DNA of 64,000 nt from Phycisphaerae bacterium (GCA_019636475.1 JAHBXN010000002.1:186001-250000), one strand, 5' to 3'; shown: positions 16,015 to 26,186, numbered from the stretch's first letter. Numbers and translations: made by a program. The notes: generated by a model not told the origin, from the letters alone.

Positions 16015-18117
16015 TCATGGCGACAGCGGCGCGAACATGTTCCGCCCCTGCATGGAAGCCGGCGTTGAAATGCCGAATTCGGCCAGGATGGTCGGTGCGA
16101 CGTCGATCAGCGCCGGCGCCTCGGACACGATGCGTCGATTCGACAGGACAATCCCCGGCACGAAATCGTGCGCAATGCAGTGATCGGCGCTCCATGCCTC
16201 GCGATTGTCCGACACGACCGTCCGATCAAATCCGCCCATACCGGTCTGCCAACTGCTGCGATAGTCACGATTGTATCCGATGATCAGGTCGGGCGCGTTG
16301 ATCGCCTCGGGCCCCTTGTAGAATTCATCGCGCCGGTAAACCCGTGCAATCGGGTGCGAGTCCGGATAGGAAGGGTCTTCGTATGCCAAGAGCCTGGCAG
16401 TAATCTCATCCAGCAGCGCATCGCGGTCGCCCGGCTCGACACTGCCCATGCGTTCTCGTCCCTTGAGATTCAGGTACAGGCTGTTGATCCCCAGCCCGTA
16501 GGCCCGGGTCTTCGACCAGTCGGTCTTCCCGAAGAAAAGATCGGGCTTGCCATCGGAATCAAGATAGCCATTTTCGCGAAGCCAGGAATTCAGGCCGAAC
16601 TGGCGACGAAAATTGCCGAAGCCATGATCTGACATGACGATGTACGCAGCGTCATCTCCGAGCGATGCCATGCACCTTCCCAGCGCTTCGTCCATCCGCT
16701 CGTACACGCGCTCCACAACGCCGTGATACTTCCGGGCATCGGCCTCGGATCGAAAGGGATGCGGGTAGGTCGAGTCCCACCAGAAAATGTGCGACTGGAG
16801 ATCCGTGCTGCTGAAATAGAAAAAGAGCACGCCGTCAACATATCGCTCCAGGGCGTAGTCGAGCATTTTCATGCTTTCATCCAGAACGATATCCGCCTGC
16901 TTGCGATATTCTTCGTCGTCAATGTCCTTGAAGTGTCGTGCCCGAAACGTTTCGGCAAAGCCCTGGGTGTAGAACGGCCCGATTGCCTCGCCGATCTCCT
17001 TGACGAATTTCGGCGGCTCGCTGATGACGGCGGCGCAATTCGTCGGGATGAAATTCAGCGGAGAAACGTAGAGCTTGATCTCGGGATGAACTTGCTGAAC
17101 ATAGAAACGGACCATCGTCGGCAAACTCGGACCGACGGGCGTCTTGAGGAAGTATATTTCCTGCCAATCGCTCCAATCGCCCTCATTCAGCACAAGCTCG
17201 CGCGATTCGTTGCCCGCAACGCCTTCGTTGATCCATGCGATTTTCAGGCTCGGATTTTCCGGGTCGCGATAGATTCGCAATTCGACCTCCAGCTTCGGAG
17301 GCAATCCCGTGCGCGAACTGGCCGGCAGAAATTCGTTTGGCGGGCCGATGATCGTCGCGATGTAGGTGCCGGTCTTGAAGTCCTTGACGATGCGATCGCG
17401 CCGGCCGCCCCCCAGATCGACGGCTGCCCGCGGTTCAGTTGAGAAGTGCTGATAGGTTCCGAGTGTGGCCAGTGCATCAGGCACGCCCATTCCCGCAAGA
17501 CAGCACATGTGGCCGTGCTCTGATTCGCTCGGCGGATAATTCGCCGGAATCTTGTAGATTTGAATGGGGATGCCGCGTTCGTCGAGGTAGTTCCAGAAAG
17601 GCACGCCATATCGCGTGAGCGTTGTGGTCTGGCTGGCGGCGAATGGATTGAGATGCGACGAATTGAACTGGTACTTTGAGACCTGAAACTCGAAGAGTGG
17701 CTCGGGCGGCGGCACATCGATGCTGGTGGACGTACGGGGCGTGACGTTGAGATGCGGATCGGCCGGCGCGAGATCACGGTGGATGAAGTCGTATACCCCG
17801 TGAACACCCGGGTTCGCCCCCGTGATGAAGTTAGACCAGGCGACAGGACTTTGCGGTGGAATGCTCGTTTCGAGGGGTCTGAATCCGCCCTGCTGCTCGA
17901 GCTTCGCGAAATTCGGCATCCGATTTTCGTCGATCAGCTTTCGCACCAACCGCGGATCCATCCCATCACATCCGAGCACAAGAACCCGCTTGTGCCCGGC
18001 GTTTTTCGCACGCGGCACGGGAGTCCGGCCGGATGACTCCCGATCACATCCGGGCGAGCCCGCACCCAGGATGACCAGCAGCGCCGAAAGCAGATTCAAT
18101 TTGCAGGTTCGATTCAT
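16015..18117 (-). CDS. AlkP-superfamily phosphodiesterase, lipoprotein
   Basis: 700 aa, related to type I phosphodiesterases/nucleotide pyrophosphatases. The leader ends at GAGSPGC (Cys24), so it is probably a lipoprotein. Metal-ligand motifs: LVLGCDGMD near residue 51 and MSDHGFGNF in the second half. The nucleophile position, aligned to the sulfatase CxPSR, reads SPVAW (Ser90), so it uses serine rather than formylglycine. Large insertions between the metal-binding motifs give it its size. It follows the paralogous gene at 18171-20339 by 53 bases in the same operon. Substrate unknown; a surface phosphodiester polymer or lipid head group is plausible. Confidence 0.82.
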   Translation of the reverse strand: MNRTCKLNLLSALLVILGAGSPGCDRESSGRTPVPRAKNAGHKRVLVLGCDGMDPRLVRKLIDENRMPNFAKLEQQGGFRPLETSIPPQSPVAWSNFITGANPGVHGVYDFIHRDLAPADPHLNVTPRTSTSIDVPPPEPLFEFQVSKYQFNSSHLNPFAASQTTTLTRYGVPFWNYLDERGIPIQIYKIPANYPPSESEHGHMCCLAGMGVPDALATLGTYQHFSTEPRAAVDLGGGRRDRIVKDFKTGTYIATIIGPPNEFLPASSRTGLPPKLEVELRIYRDPENPSLKIAWINEGVAGNESRELVLNEGDWSDWQEIYFLKTPVGPSLPTMVRFYVQQVHPEIKLYVSPLNFIPTNCAAVISEPPKFVKEIGEAIGPFYTQGFAETFRARHFKDIDDEEYRKQADIVLDESMKMLDYALERYVDGVLFFYFSSTDLQSHIFWWDSTYPHPFRSEADARKYHGVVERVYERMDEALGRCMASLGDDAAYIVMSDHGFGNFRRQFGLNSWLRENGYLDSDGKPDLFFGKTDWSKTRAYGLGINSLYLNLKGRERMGSVEPGDRDALLDEITARLLAYEDPSYPDSHPIARVYRRDEFYKGPEAINAPDLIIGYNRDYRSSWQTGMGGFDRTVVSDNREAWSADHCIAHDFVPGIVLSNRRIVSEAPALIDVAPTILAEFGISTPASMQGRNMFAPLSP

Positions 18118-18170
18118 GACACGATTCGATCAGCAGCAGGTCAATGCGCCCGCCTGAAAAACCGTAGAGG

Positions 18171-20339
18171 CTACGCCGCCGCATGAACGCCACGGTCCGT
18201 CACGATTCTCAACGGTTGACCATCCATGTTCTTCGGCACGTCAACGCCGAAGAGTTCGAGCGCCGTCGGCCCCAGGTCCATAAGCCGCGGCGACTCGCTT
18301 TCGATCTTGTGGCTACAGAAAAAGACGCCCGGAATCAACTCGGGATCAATGCAATGATCGCCACTCCATGCCTTGGTGTTGTCGTGGAATACGGCATCGG
18401 TCACCTTGCCGATGGCGGTGTCCCAATCGACGCGATAGCCGCGATGGTAGCCGACGACCAGATCCGGCGCGGAATCGCGGAAGGGTCCCTGATAGCATTT
18501 TTCCTTGTCAAAAACACGACGAATGCCGGGTTCTCCGGTTTTCGGATCCTTCAGGCCGGTCAGCTTCGCTATGATCTCGGCCTTCAAACGCTCTGCGTCC
18601 TCACCCGATTCAACAATGCCCTGCGCCTCGCGGTCCTTGAGATTAAGGAACAGACCGGCAAGCCCCAGTGCATAGGCGCGTGTCCGGCTCCAATCCACCT
18701 GCGACAGATACTTGAACCCGGGCGATGCGCCGGGCTTCAGCGTCATGTACCCGTTCGCAATCAACCAGGCATTCAAATCGATGCCGCGCCGAAACGAATT
18801 GAAGCCGTGATCGGAAATGACCATCAGCATGGTTCCGTCGTCGCCCGCGCGTTTCATGGTCTCGCCGACAAGTTGATCCATGCGAATGTAGAGGTCCTCA
18901 ATCGCCGTCTCAAACCGATTCGGCTTGTAGTCCGAATCGAGGTTCGCCGGGTGCGCGGGGTGGTCGCGCTCGAGGTATCGCCAGAACATGTGCTGTATGC
19001 GATCCGTTCCGTCAAACACGCAGACGCACAAACCGCGCTTCGTATTGTCCAACGCGTCGAAAAACTGCTTCTCGCGCTCGCCGTCAATGCTGATGCACTG
19101 ATCCAGGAACGCGCCGTCCTCCACCAACCCTTCGTTGAGCACCCATGTATCTTCGGCCAGCCCCAGCGTCGCGAACGGGCCAAACCGCTTCGCCAGGTAG
19201 GTGCTGTAGGCCGTCGGATAGGAAATGGGCATCGCCGGCTTTTCCGGATCCAGATTGATCGGCATGACATAGAGTTCGAACTCCGGCTCCGTGCTCACAA
19301 GCATGAACCGGCAAATGCCGTTGACCGTCACGCCTGGCGCGGCCTTGAACTTCACCGTGACCCATGGTGTGTACTCATAGACCTTCAGTTCATGCCGCTC
19401 CCCGTCGATTACGAGGACGGCACGATCCCGGCCTTTGATCTCCACCGTGAAGGGAATCTTCATCGCCCCCCCATCGACAACCATCGAATTGTCCGGGCCG
19501 ATCAACTCGCTCCGAACCATGTCGCCGTCCCGCGTTACCGTCACCTGCTCGCCGCCCGTGCGCTCGCCGCCGTTGGACCGGGTGCTGTAGAAAGAGAACA
19601 AACCCTGGGTGCCTCGCAGATCGGGAACGCACATCGCGGACAGCACCACGCCACGGCATTTCTCCGGCGGCCATGTGATCGGCACGCGAATGACTGAGGT
19701 AAAGATTCCATGCTCGCCAAGCGTGTTCCAGAAGGGCTTGCCCTTGCGCATCAATCGAATGGAAGGCTTGTTCAGCGGAATAACGTATTTGCCAAGTTTG
19801 AGCGTCTTCGTGGGGGGGTGTATATCCACCGACGAAAGGAACGGGGTGTAATTGCGCCGGTCGGTGTTGAGAAAATCGTAGATGTTGTGCTTCCCGGGGT
19901 TCACCCCCGTCAGAAAGCTCGACCAGGCCACTGGCGAGAGCGGCGGCGTCGTCGTCCCAAGAAGTCGGAAGCCGCCCTGCTCGCCCAGCCGTTTGAGGTT
20001 GGGCATCTTCCCTTCATTCATGAACCGCTCGGCCAGCGTGTGCTCCATGCCGTCGAGACCGAGAATCACGAGTCGCTTGATCTTGCTTCGAGCAAACGCC
20101 TTTCGACCGCGAATCGCACGAAACACCCACCTGAACGGCCACAGCACAATCGTCAGCACCGCCAGCAGGAATGTCCAGAACACGACAAAGAGCGATGACG
20201 CCAGCGCGAAGCCCGCTCCCGGTCCGATATATGCGTGTGCCGGCTCTTCGGCACACAGCCACAAGCCCACGGCAAGAAGGATCACGGCCGTCTTGCGACA
20301 GCGAACGAGGGACACACATTGTGTGGAACGAAACGTCAT
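18171..20339 (-). CDS. AlkP-superfamily phosphodiesterase, membrane-anchored
   Basis: 722 aa from ATG 20339, which overlaps the upstream stop as ATGA. It has a signal-like segment, the motif AYIGPGAGFA, then a transmembrane stretch (FVVFWTFLLAVLTIVLWPF) before the catalytic domain. It shares with its neighbour the motifs LGLDGME, SPVAWSSFLTGVNPG (nucleophile Ser135) and SDHGFNSFRRG. Overall layout matches the 700-aa paralog, but this one is anchored by helices instead of a lipid. A tandem pair with different anchors suggests successive or complementary action on one envelope substrate. Confidence 0.82.
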   Translation of the reverse strand: MTFRSTQCVSLVRCRKTAVILLAVGLWLCAEEPAHAYIGPGAGFALASSLFVVFWTFLLAVLTIVLWPFRWVFRAIRGRKAFARSKIKRLVILGLDGMEHTLAERFMNEGKMPNLKRLGEQGGFRLLGTTTPPLSPVAWSSFLTGVNPGKHNIYDFLNTDRRNYTPFLSSVDIHPPTKTLKLGKYVIPLNKPSIRLMRKGKPFWNTLGEHGIFTSVIRVPITWPPEKCRGVVLSAMCVPDLRGTQGLFSFYSTRSNGGERTGGEQVTVTRDGDMVRSELIGPDNSMVVDGGAMKIPFTVEIKGRDRAVLVIDGERHELKVYEYTPWVTVKFKAAPGVTVNGICRFMLVSTEPEFELYVMPINLDPEKPAMPISYPTAYSTYLAKRFGPFATLGLAEDTWVLNEGLVEDGAFLDQCISIDGEREKQFFDALDNTKRGLCVCVFDGTDRIQHMFWRYLERDHPAHPANLDSDYKPNRFETAIEDLYIRMDQLVGETMKRAGDDGTMLMVISDHGFNSFRRGIDLNAWLIANGYMTLKPGASPGFKYLSQVDWSRTRAYALGLAGLFLNLKDREAQGIVESGEDAERLKAEIIAKLTGLKDPKTGEPGIRRVFDKEKCYQGPFRDSAPDLVVGYHRGYRVDWDTAIGKVTDAVFHDNTKAWSGDHCIDPELIPGVFFCSHKIESESPRLMDLGPTALELFGVDVPKNMDGQPLRIVTDRGVHAAA

Positions 20340-21049
20340 TTGGTGGTTCGACTCATCGATGCGGCGCCATACATCGCGGCAACCGCGAGCAGAAGACAGC
20401 CGACTGAAAGGATGATGGTCGAGGTGTTCATTACCGCAATGAAATAAAAACCCGTCATGAACGTGCCGACAATGCTGCCGACGACGCCCCACGCGTAAAC
20501 ACTCCCCATCGTACGACCCGTACGCCGACCGAGATCGAGCGCCGACTTCGCGACCACCGGGCTGATCAGCCCCAGCATTCCGCAGGGAATGAAGAATACA
20601 AGAACGACGTGCAGCGCTATTCGCAGCTTGAGCGAATCCATGCCTTCCAGAAAGGGCATGCTCCCGACAATGCGGTTAAACAGGCCTATCCCGAGCGCCA
20701 CGACCCCGGCCAATCCGAACAATCCGGCCAATGTCCGGCGCGCACCTCGCGAGTCCTTTGCATATCGATCCGCCACGCGCCCGCCCAGATAATTTCCCCC
20801 CGCGATTCCCGCCAGGACGACGCCGATGATGGACGTCCACGTATAGAGCGACGAACCGACGTACGGGGCGATCAGCCGGCCCGCAACCAGCTCAATCACC
20901 ATGATGCAGAAACTGGATGTAAACACCGTCGCATTCGCGATCACGAGACCGAAAGCCGCGGACGACGCAGACATCGACCCGCCGTTTGAGCGGACCGGCA
21001 CGCCGCGCGGCGCATTCGCATCGGACACGGATACGGATTGATTCGCCAT
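20336..21049 (-). CDS. Membrane domain of fused MFS/spermidine-synthase-like protein
   Basis: 237 aa with about six transmembrane helices. The segments VIELVAGRLIAPYVGSSLYT and GVVLAGIAGGNYLGGRVADR are typical of the membrane half of 'fused MFS/spermidine synthase' proteins. The C-terminal aminopropyltransferase (SAM-fold) domain normally fused to it is absent, and no separate synthase lies nearby. It is the first gene of the operon, with a 4-bp overlap with the next gene. It may be a transporter or scaffold for the phosphodiesterase system; polyamine synthesis is not supported. Confidence 0.78.
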   Translation of the reverse strand: MANQSVSVSDANAPRGVPVRSNGGSMSASSAAFGLVIANATVFTSSFCIMVIELVAGRLIAPYVGSSLYTWTSIIGVVLAGIAGGNYLGGRVADRYAKDSRGARRTLAGLFGLAGVVALGIGLFNRIVGSMPFLEGMDSLKLRIALHVVLVFFIPCGMLGLISPVVAKSALDLGRRTGRTMGSVYAWGVVGSIVGTFMTGFYFIAVMNTSTIILSVGCLLLAVAAMYGAASMSRTTK

Positions 21050-21250
21050 TCAAACGCCTCACGTCGAGTCAATTCGGCCAGCCGCCATCAGGCGACTCCG
21101 ATCGAAATGAAGCCATGTATTCTTGCAGAATCGCGGCCGCTTCGCCACTGATTTAGTTTCCGGGCCTGGCGTGCTATCATCACGAAAACCGCGCCGCACA
21201 GCCCAGCGGTTCGGCTCGCTCTCGTCAGGGTTCGTAGGAGCATCCAAGCT

Positions 21251-22396
21251 TTGACCAACGTTCGACCCCTGCGTGAGCTGGCGATGCTCTTCACCCGACT
21301 CGGCGTGACGGCCTTCGGCGGACCAGCCGCCCATATCGCGATGATGCAGGAAGAAGTCGTTCGACGCCGAAAATGGCTCAGCGACGAGGAATTCCTCGAT
21401 CTGCTCAGCGCGACGCAACTGATTCCAGGACCGAATTCCACGGAAATGGCCATTCATATCGGTCATCGCCGCGCGGGCTTCGCGGGGCTACTGGTCGCCG
21501 GAGCGTGCTTCATCATACCAGCCGTGGTGATTGTGCTCGCGCTGGCGCGGATTTATGTGCAATTTGGCTCACTTCCCGCGCTGGCAGGCATGCTCGACTG
21601 CGTGAAGCCGGTCATCATCGCGATCGTTCTTCAGGCCGTTTGGAATCTTGGTCGATCCGCTGTGAAGAACACCCGGCTCGCCGTCGTGGGTGCTGGCGCG
21701 CTCGCCGCCAACTTGTGCGGATTGAGCGAACTCGCCACACTGGCCGCCGCGGCCGTGGCCACGCTCGGACTGCATGCGGCGAGCGCAACGACCGTGCGGC
21801 GCAATACACTGAAAGCAATCGAGCCGTTCGCGCTATTCGGCCTTTCCGCCGGCGTCGAAGCCGCATCGGCAAATGCCGCGCCGGCGATTGTCGCGTCGCT
21901 CTTCGGAATTTTCGCAAAGATCGGCGCCGTTCTCTACGGAAGCGGCTATGTGCTGCTCGCCTTCGTCGAGGCGGAATTCGTCCATCAACGAAACTGGCTT
22001 ACCCAGACTCAGTTACTTGACGCCGTTGCCGTCGGGCAGCTCACGCCGGGACCGGTCTTCACCACGGCGACCTTCGTCGGCTATATCATTGCCGGATACA
22101 GCGGCGCGATGGCCGCGACAGGGGGCATCTTCCTGCCGGCATTCCTGTTCGTGGCGATCAGCGGGCCGATTGTTCCGCGAATGCGTCGATCCCCCCTCAT
22201 CGGCGTGCTGCTCGATGGTGTCAACGTCGCGTCACTCGCATTGATGGCGGCCGTCATCATTGAACTGGGTCGGCACGCGATCACGACGCCGCTGGGCGGC
22301 CTGCTGCTGACCGCTGCCGGCCTCGCCCTGCTGAAGTATCGCATCAATTCCACGTGGATAATCGCCGGCGCGGCGATCATCGGGCTGTTACGCTAA
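21251..22396 (+). CDS. chrA: Chromate transporter ChrA family, two-domain form
   Basis: 381 aa CHR-family membrane protein. It contains both homologous halves, each with an F/YGxxxxxx-G start and a QLxPGP motif: LFTRLGVTAFGGP with QLIPGPNSTEM, and FAKIGAVLYGSGYVLL with QLTPGPVFTTATF. Such transporters export chromate or related oxyanions. The start is TTG 21251 with TAGGAG ten bases upstream; no in-frame ATG fits better. The stop overlaps the convergent glycosyltransferase stop by three bases. It is divergent from the phosphodiesterase operon. Confidence 0.9.
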   Translation: MTNVRPLRELAMLFTRLGVTAFGGPAAHIAMMQEEVVRRRKWLSDEEFLDLLSATQLIPGPNSTEMAIHIGHRRAGFAGLLVAGACFIIPAVVIVLALARIYVQFGSLPALAGMLDCVKPVIIAIVLQAVWNLGRSAVKNTRLAVVGAGALAANLCGLSELATLAAAAVATLGLHAASATTVRRNTLKAIEPFALFGLSAGVEAASANAAPAIVASLFGIFAKIGAVLYGSGYVLLAFVEAEFVHQRNWLTQTQLLDAVAVGQLTPGPVFTTATFVGYIIAGYSGAMAATGGIFLPAFLFVAISGPIVPRMRRSPLIGVLLDGVNVASLALMAAVIIELGRHAITTPLGGLLLTAAGLALLKYRINSTWIIAGAAIIGLLR

Positions 22397-24471
22397 GGAC
22401 TTCCAACGCCGATCGATTGCCGAAACGCTTTCCGCTCCTCGAACAGTTTCAGCCTCGCGCCGATCTGCTCGATCGCTTCCGGATTCACGAATTTCCGAGC
22501 GAGATCCAGCGCTTTCTTCGCGGAACGCACCGCATCGTCAAACCGGCCCACTTCGGCATAGGCGACAGCGAGCGTGTCGTAAGTCTGCGGAATTTCAAGT
22601 CCGACGCTGGCCACCTCTTCAGCCAGTCGAACCGCTTCCGAGCCATTTCGCAGGCGATCGATCGGGCAGGTCGCAAGCATGAAGGCCAGCTTCCGCTTCA
22701 GATCGAGAAACCCCGGCAGCCGATCCACGCCTCGCTGAACCGTCGAAATCGCGTCGTCCCAGCGACCGAGGGAGGCCTGAAGACCCGCAAGCGGCTCGTA
22801 TACGTCCAGATCGCCGTTGAGCCGCAGCGCTCTTTCGAAGTGCCTGACTGCCGTCGTCGCGTCACCCTTTCGCATATGATAGTAGCCAAGCCCCGATTCG
22901 GCCTCGGCACAGTTCGAATCGAGCTTCAAGGCCGCCTCGTAATGTTCGGCCTCGCCGGGCAGTCCCTTGATCGAGAGTTGGTGGCCGATGCGTATCTGGG
23001 TGTTCGCGGCGTGAACGTCGAGGACCTCCTGCGGAATGCCTCGATGAATGCAGATCCATGCAAAATAGCTGAAGATGCCCAGCCCGATGATGCCGCGAAA
23101 ATCCCGCTTGTACAAATACTCGCACGCCTTCACCGGAACCAAGGCCGCAAGCACCATGGCCACCGGCATCATCGGCACCCGGAATCGCGAGCACACAAAA
23201 AACGCCACCACGCTCGCCGTATAAAGCACGACGAAGCTCGTGAGCGGCAGCGTCCGCTTGAAGTCCCAGAGCGCTATCACAAAGCCGATCAGTCCGAAGG
23301 CCAGAATCGCACCGGATGTCACGGGGAGCCGCAGCATCCATGGCGCGTATAACGCCGCCATCGAGGTTAAATCCGAATCGTTCGGAATCTCCCATTCGTA
23401 GAAAAACAACTGAAGCTTGCGGAAATTCAGTTCCCAGGCCCGTTGTGGATCCTCACGAAAAAAACGGAACGCCTCATCAAAGAAAAACTGATCGACTTCC
23501 GACGCCTTCAGCTTTCGGCCCAGCCGCTGCTCGGCCATGGACCTCCAGTCGATGAAGCCGCCAAGCCAGGAGGACCGGGCGCCAGGAAGGGTTGCCGAGT
23601 AGCCATCGGATGTTGGATTATTGCCGATGAAGAAATTCGGCCCGGCCTGCGACGCGATGAGAACAAAATCGTGTCCCACGACATAGTTGCGAATCGTTAC
23701 CGGCAGAATCGGAATCGCACACGCGAAGCACCAAACAGCCGACTTCCAGATCGAACGGACCACATTCGGCCAGCCGGCCCAGACGAGCCACAGCGCAATC
23801 ACGGGAATGAAAATCAGAACGTTGGGCCGGGTGATCGCGGATAGCCCCATGAACAATCCGGCGACGGCCCATAGCCACAGTGAATCTCGCTTGGCGGCTC
23901 GAAGAATGATCCACAGGCTGACAAGCATCAGGAAGATGCTGAGCGGCTCGAGCAGCAGTTCGGCATCAAAGTAGATCATGACCCAGTAAAACGCGCTGGC
24001 CAGTCCGGCAACCAGACCGACCGTTCGATTGAACGCCTCACGTCCTGCAAGATAGACAAATCCGCAACTCAATGAGCCCATCACGATCTGAACGATGCGC
24101 GGTGCCCAGTAAAGATCGCCGGTGACCAGCCGGATCAGCGCGAGGAAGTACGGATACAGCGGCGCCTTGAAGTAAGCCGAGCCGGGAAAGGCCGAGACGC
24201 CCTCCAGGATCATGCGCGCCCATTGATCGTGGGCTTCACCATCGAGAATCGGCTGATCAAAGAGCGGACTGCGGGAAACCGAAATGAGGTAGATGGTGCG
24301 AGGAATCAATGCGATGAGCGTGACGAAAGCGAAGCAGACATAATCCCGCCCGCTCAAGGCGACGCCCTGAAGCAATCCGAAGTCAAACAAGCGCGCCGTC
24401 CGCGACCCGGACGATTCGGTATTCGCCGATTGGGGTAGCACAACGGAAGGACCGGTTTCAGCCGCGCTCAC
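22393..24471 (-). CDS. GT-C glycosyltransferase (PMT/ArnT-like) with C-terminal TPRs
   Basis: 692 aa. GTG start at 24471 with GAGG nine bases upstream. The first extracytoplasmic loop, after helix one, contains the acidic motif LDGEAHDQWA followed by YFKAPLYPYFLALI, typical of PMT_2/GT39-like lipid-linked sugar transferases. About ten helices follow, then some 200 residues of TPR-like repeats (EAEHYEAALKLDSNCAEAES, TTAVRHFERALRLNGDLDVY) at the C-terminus. The TPRs should lie outside the cytoplasmic membrane and could hold an acceptor protein. It is last in a likely operon with the two sulfatase-like genes. Confidence 0.82.
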   Translation of the reverse strand: MSAAETGPSVVLPQSANTESSGSRTARLFDFGLLQGVALSGRDYVCFAFVTLIALIPRTIYLISVSRSPLFDQPILDGEAHDQWARMILEGVSAFPGSAYFKAPLYPYFLALIRLVTGDLYWAPRIVQIVMGSLSCGFVYLAGREAFNRTVGLVAGLASAFYWVMIYFDAELLLEPLSIFLMLVSLWIILRAAKRDSLWLWAVAGLFMGLSAITRPNVLIFIPVIALWLVWAGWPNVVRSIWKSAVWCFACAIPILPVTIRNYVVGHDFVLIASQAGPNFFIGNNPTSDGYSATLPGARSSWLGGFIDWRSMAEQRLGRKLKASEVDQFFFDEAFRFFREDPQRAWELNFRKLQLFFYEWEIPNDSDLTSMAALYAPWMLRLPVTSGAILAFGLIGFVIALWDFKRTLPLTSFVVLYTASVVAFFVCSRFRVPMMPVAMVLAALVPVKACEYLYKRDFRGIIGLGIFSYFAWICIHRGIPQEVLDVHAANTQIRIGHQLSIKGLPGEAEHYEAALKLDSNCAEAESGLGYYHMRKGDATTAVRHFERALRLNGDLDVYEPLAGLQASLGRWDDAISTVQRGVDRLPGFLDLKRKLAFMLATCPIDRLRNGSEAVRLAEEVASVGLEIPQTYDTLAVAYAEVGRFDDAVRSAKKALDLARKFVNPEAIEQIGARLKLFEERKAFRQSIGVGSP

Positions 24472-24561
24472 TCGATAGCCTCATTTAAAAATCAATTATC
24501 CCCGCAGAGTATCGCGATCGATCGGGAGAGAGTCAAAGCGAATGCCGGCGCTCGAGGCCGG

Positions 24562-26052
24562 TCAATCCGGCCCGGAGGCAGCCGGCTGAGTCGTGGCGAC
24601 TGGCCGGGTCGTGGAGGACGCCCCCGAACGACCGTTCGATTCAATCTCAAATTCCTCGTCGATGGAGCCGCCGGTGTAGCCCAGCGACTCGATCAGTGCC
24701 TTCATTTTCGGATCGTCGCGGAGCTTGTTGGAACGCGCGGCGGCCGTCCCACCCCGAATGTCGACGACGCTTTCAAGCAGTTCCCGCATTCTTCGAGCGT
24801 TTTCCGGCTCCTTGAGCGCAAGGTTGTCCTGTTCGTCCGGATCTTTTCGCAGATCAAAGAGCTCCTGCCTCCCGTCGCTGCTGATAACGAGCTTATGGTC
24901 GCGAATGCGCATCGCATGCCGTGAGCGTTGCACGGTGCAGACGATGACCTCAGAGCCGGAAAGCTCCCTGACATCCCCCGTGGCCAGTCCCCAGAGGCTG
25001 TCGCCTTCATGTTTGTCAGGGGGCGAGAGTTTCAGGAATTCAAAGATGGTGGGAAGCACATCGATCGTTTCCACAAGATTCGAGATTCGTCCGGGCTTGA
25101 CGCCCGCGCTCTTCGGAAACTTGATGATCAACGGAATACGAGTCATGTCATCGTAAACAGTCGCGTTGTGCCCGAATCGGCGATGTTTGAAAAACGCCTC
25201 CCCGTGATCGGAAAGGAAAACGATCATCGATTCGTCATATAGACCCGCCTCCCTCAGTTTTCCAAACAATTCGCCGACCGCCGCATCGACATAATGAATG
25301 TTTGCCCGATACCTCGCTTCGAGTCCGCGAATCGTTGATTCGTCCGCGCGGCCGGTCCGATGGGACTCATTCCATTGGTCGTGCAGTTTGTCCCAATCGG
25401 TGAGTTGGGCCTCGTATAGCCGAAGATGCGATTCAGGCGGTGTGTAAGGCTTGTGCGGCTGGAGAAAGTGAATGTAGGCAAACGTACCCGTCGGCTGAAA
25501 CTTCGGCAGAAGTTTCGCCACCTCGGAGTTAATATCGTCTGGAAGCGTAACGATAAAGTGACTGCTCTCTTCTGTTCGTCGCGACTTCTGAAGGGCTTCC
25601 AGCGCATACACCTGGACAGCCTCTTTGTAGCCGCGGTCAAGGCCGGTGGCAGGCGCGCCGGCGAACGGATTGCCGATCACCCCGAAGCAGTTCATGCCTT
25701 GGCGCGCGAGCGCCTGTGGCATCGTCTCAAACTCCGTGGGAAGAACCGTGCGGTCGGTCATCCGGTGTGTCGTCGCGCGGACACCGGTCATGAGGCTGGC
25801 AGTCGAAGAGACCGTGGTTGACGTTTGACTGTAGGCATTCTCAAAAAGAATGGATTCAGCGGCAAGGGCGTCGATATTCGGGCTTGTCTTGCCCGGATCG
25901 CCATAACAGCCGAAGTAGGCGGCCGATGCAGCGTCAATGACAATCACAAAAACCGATGGTGCGCGTTCGCCTCGCGTGTCCTTTTCTCCGCTGCAACCGG
26001 AGACGACAACCACGGCCAGCACGGCAATCCGAAGCGATCGGGTTCGGAACAT
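24562..26052 (-). CDS. Sulfatase-like AlkP-superfamily hydrolase with Thr nucleophile
   Basis: 496 aa lipoprotein (leader ends VVSGC, Cys20). Overall sulfatase fold: metal aspartate in VIVIDAA (Asp40), SDHGEAFFKH, GHNATVYDDMTRIPLII. The sulfatase CxPSR-x-x-L-x-T-G motif is replaced by TVSST-A-S-L-M-T-G, so the position that becomes formylglycine is Thr80 and classical sulfatase activity is not expected. A phosphodiesterase, phosphotransferase or phosphatase role as in threonine-nucleophile relatives is more likely. The tail contains LIESLGYTGGS and a Thr/Gln/Pro-rich end. Confidence 0.82.
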   Translation of the reverse strand: MFRTRSLRIAVLAVVVVSGCSGEKDTRGERAPSVFVIVIDAASAAYFGCYGDPGKTSPNIDALAAESILFENAYSQTSTTVSSTASLMTGVRATTHRMTDRTVLPTEFETMPQALARQGMNCFGVIGNPFAGAPATGLDRGYKEAVQVYALEALQKSRRTEESSHFIVTLPDDINSEVAKLLPKFQPTGTFAYIHFLQPHKPYTPPESHLRLYEAQLTDWDKLHDQWNESHRTGRADESTIRGLEARYRANIHYVDAAVGELFGKLREAGLYDESMIVFLSDHGEAFFKHRRFGHNATVYDDMTRIPLIIKFPKSAGVKPGRISNLVETIDVLPTIFEFLKLSPPDKHEGDSLWGLATGDVRELSGSEVIVCTVQRSRHAMRIRDHKLVISSDGRQELFDLRKDPDEQDNLALKEPENARRMRELLESVVDIRGGTAAARSNKLRDDPKMKALIESLGYTGGSIDEEFEIESNGRSGASSTTRPVATTQPAASGPD

Positions 26053-26186
26053 GACTCCCTTTCAGAATCAAACCTTGTACGTCAGCGATCGTCGACAATT
26101 CACTTCCCGCCGGTCCGACAAAAGGTCCCCGCGACTCCTCCGCGGTGATGCGCCGACGTTTGAAGTCGCACGATGCAATGCGTGTG

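Noticed and set aside
18183-19697. 504-codon plus-strand frame
   Set aside because: Exactly antisense to the phosphodiesterase gene with clear motifs; no motif of its own.
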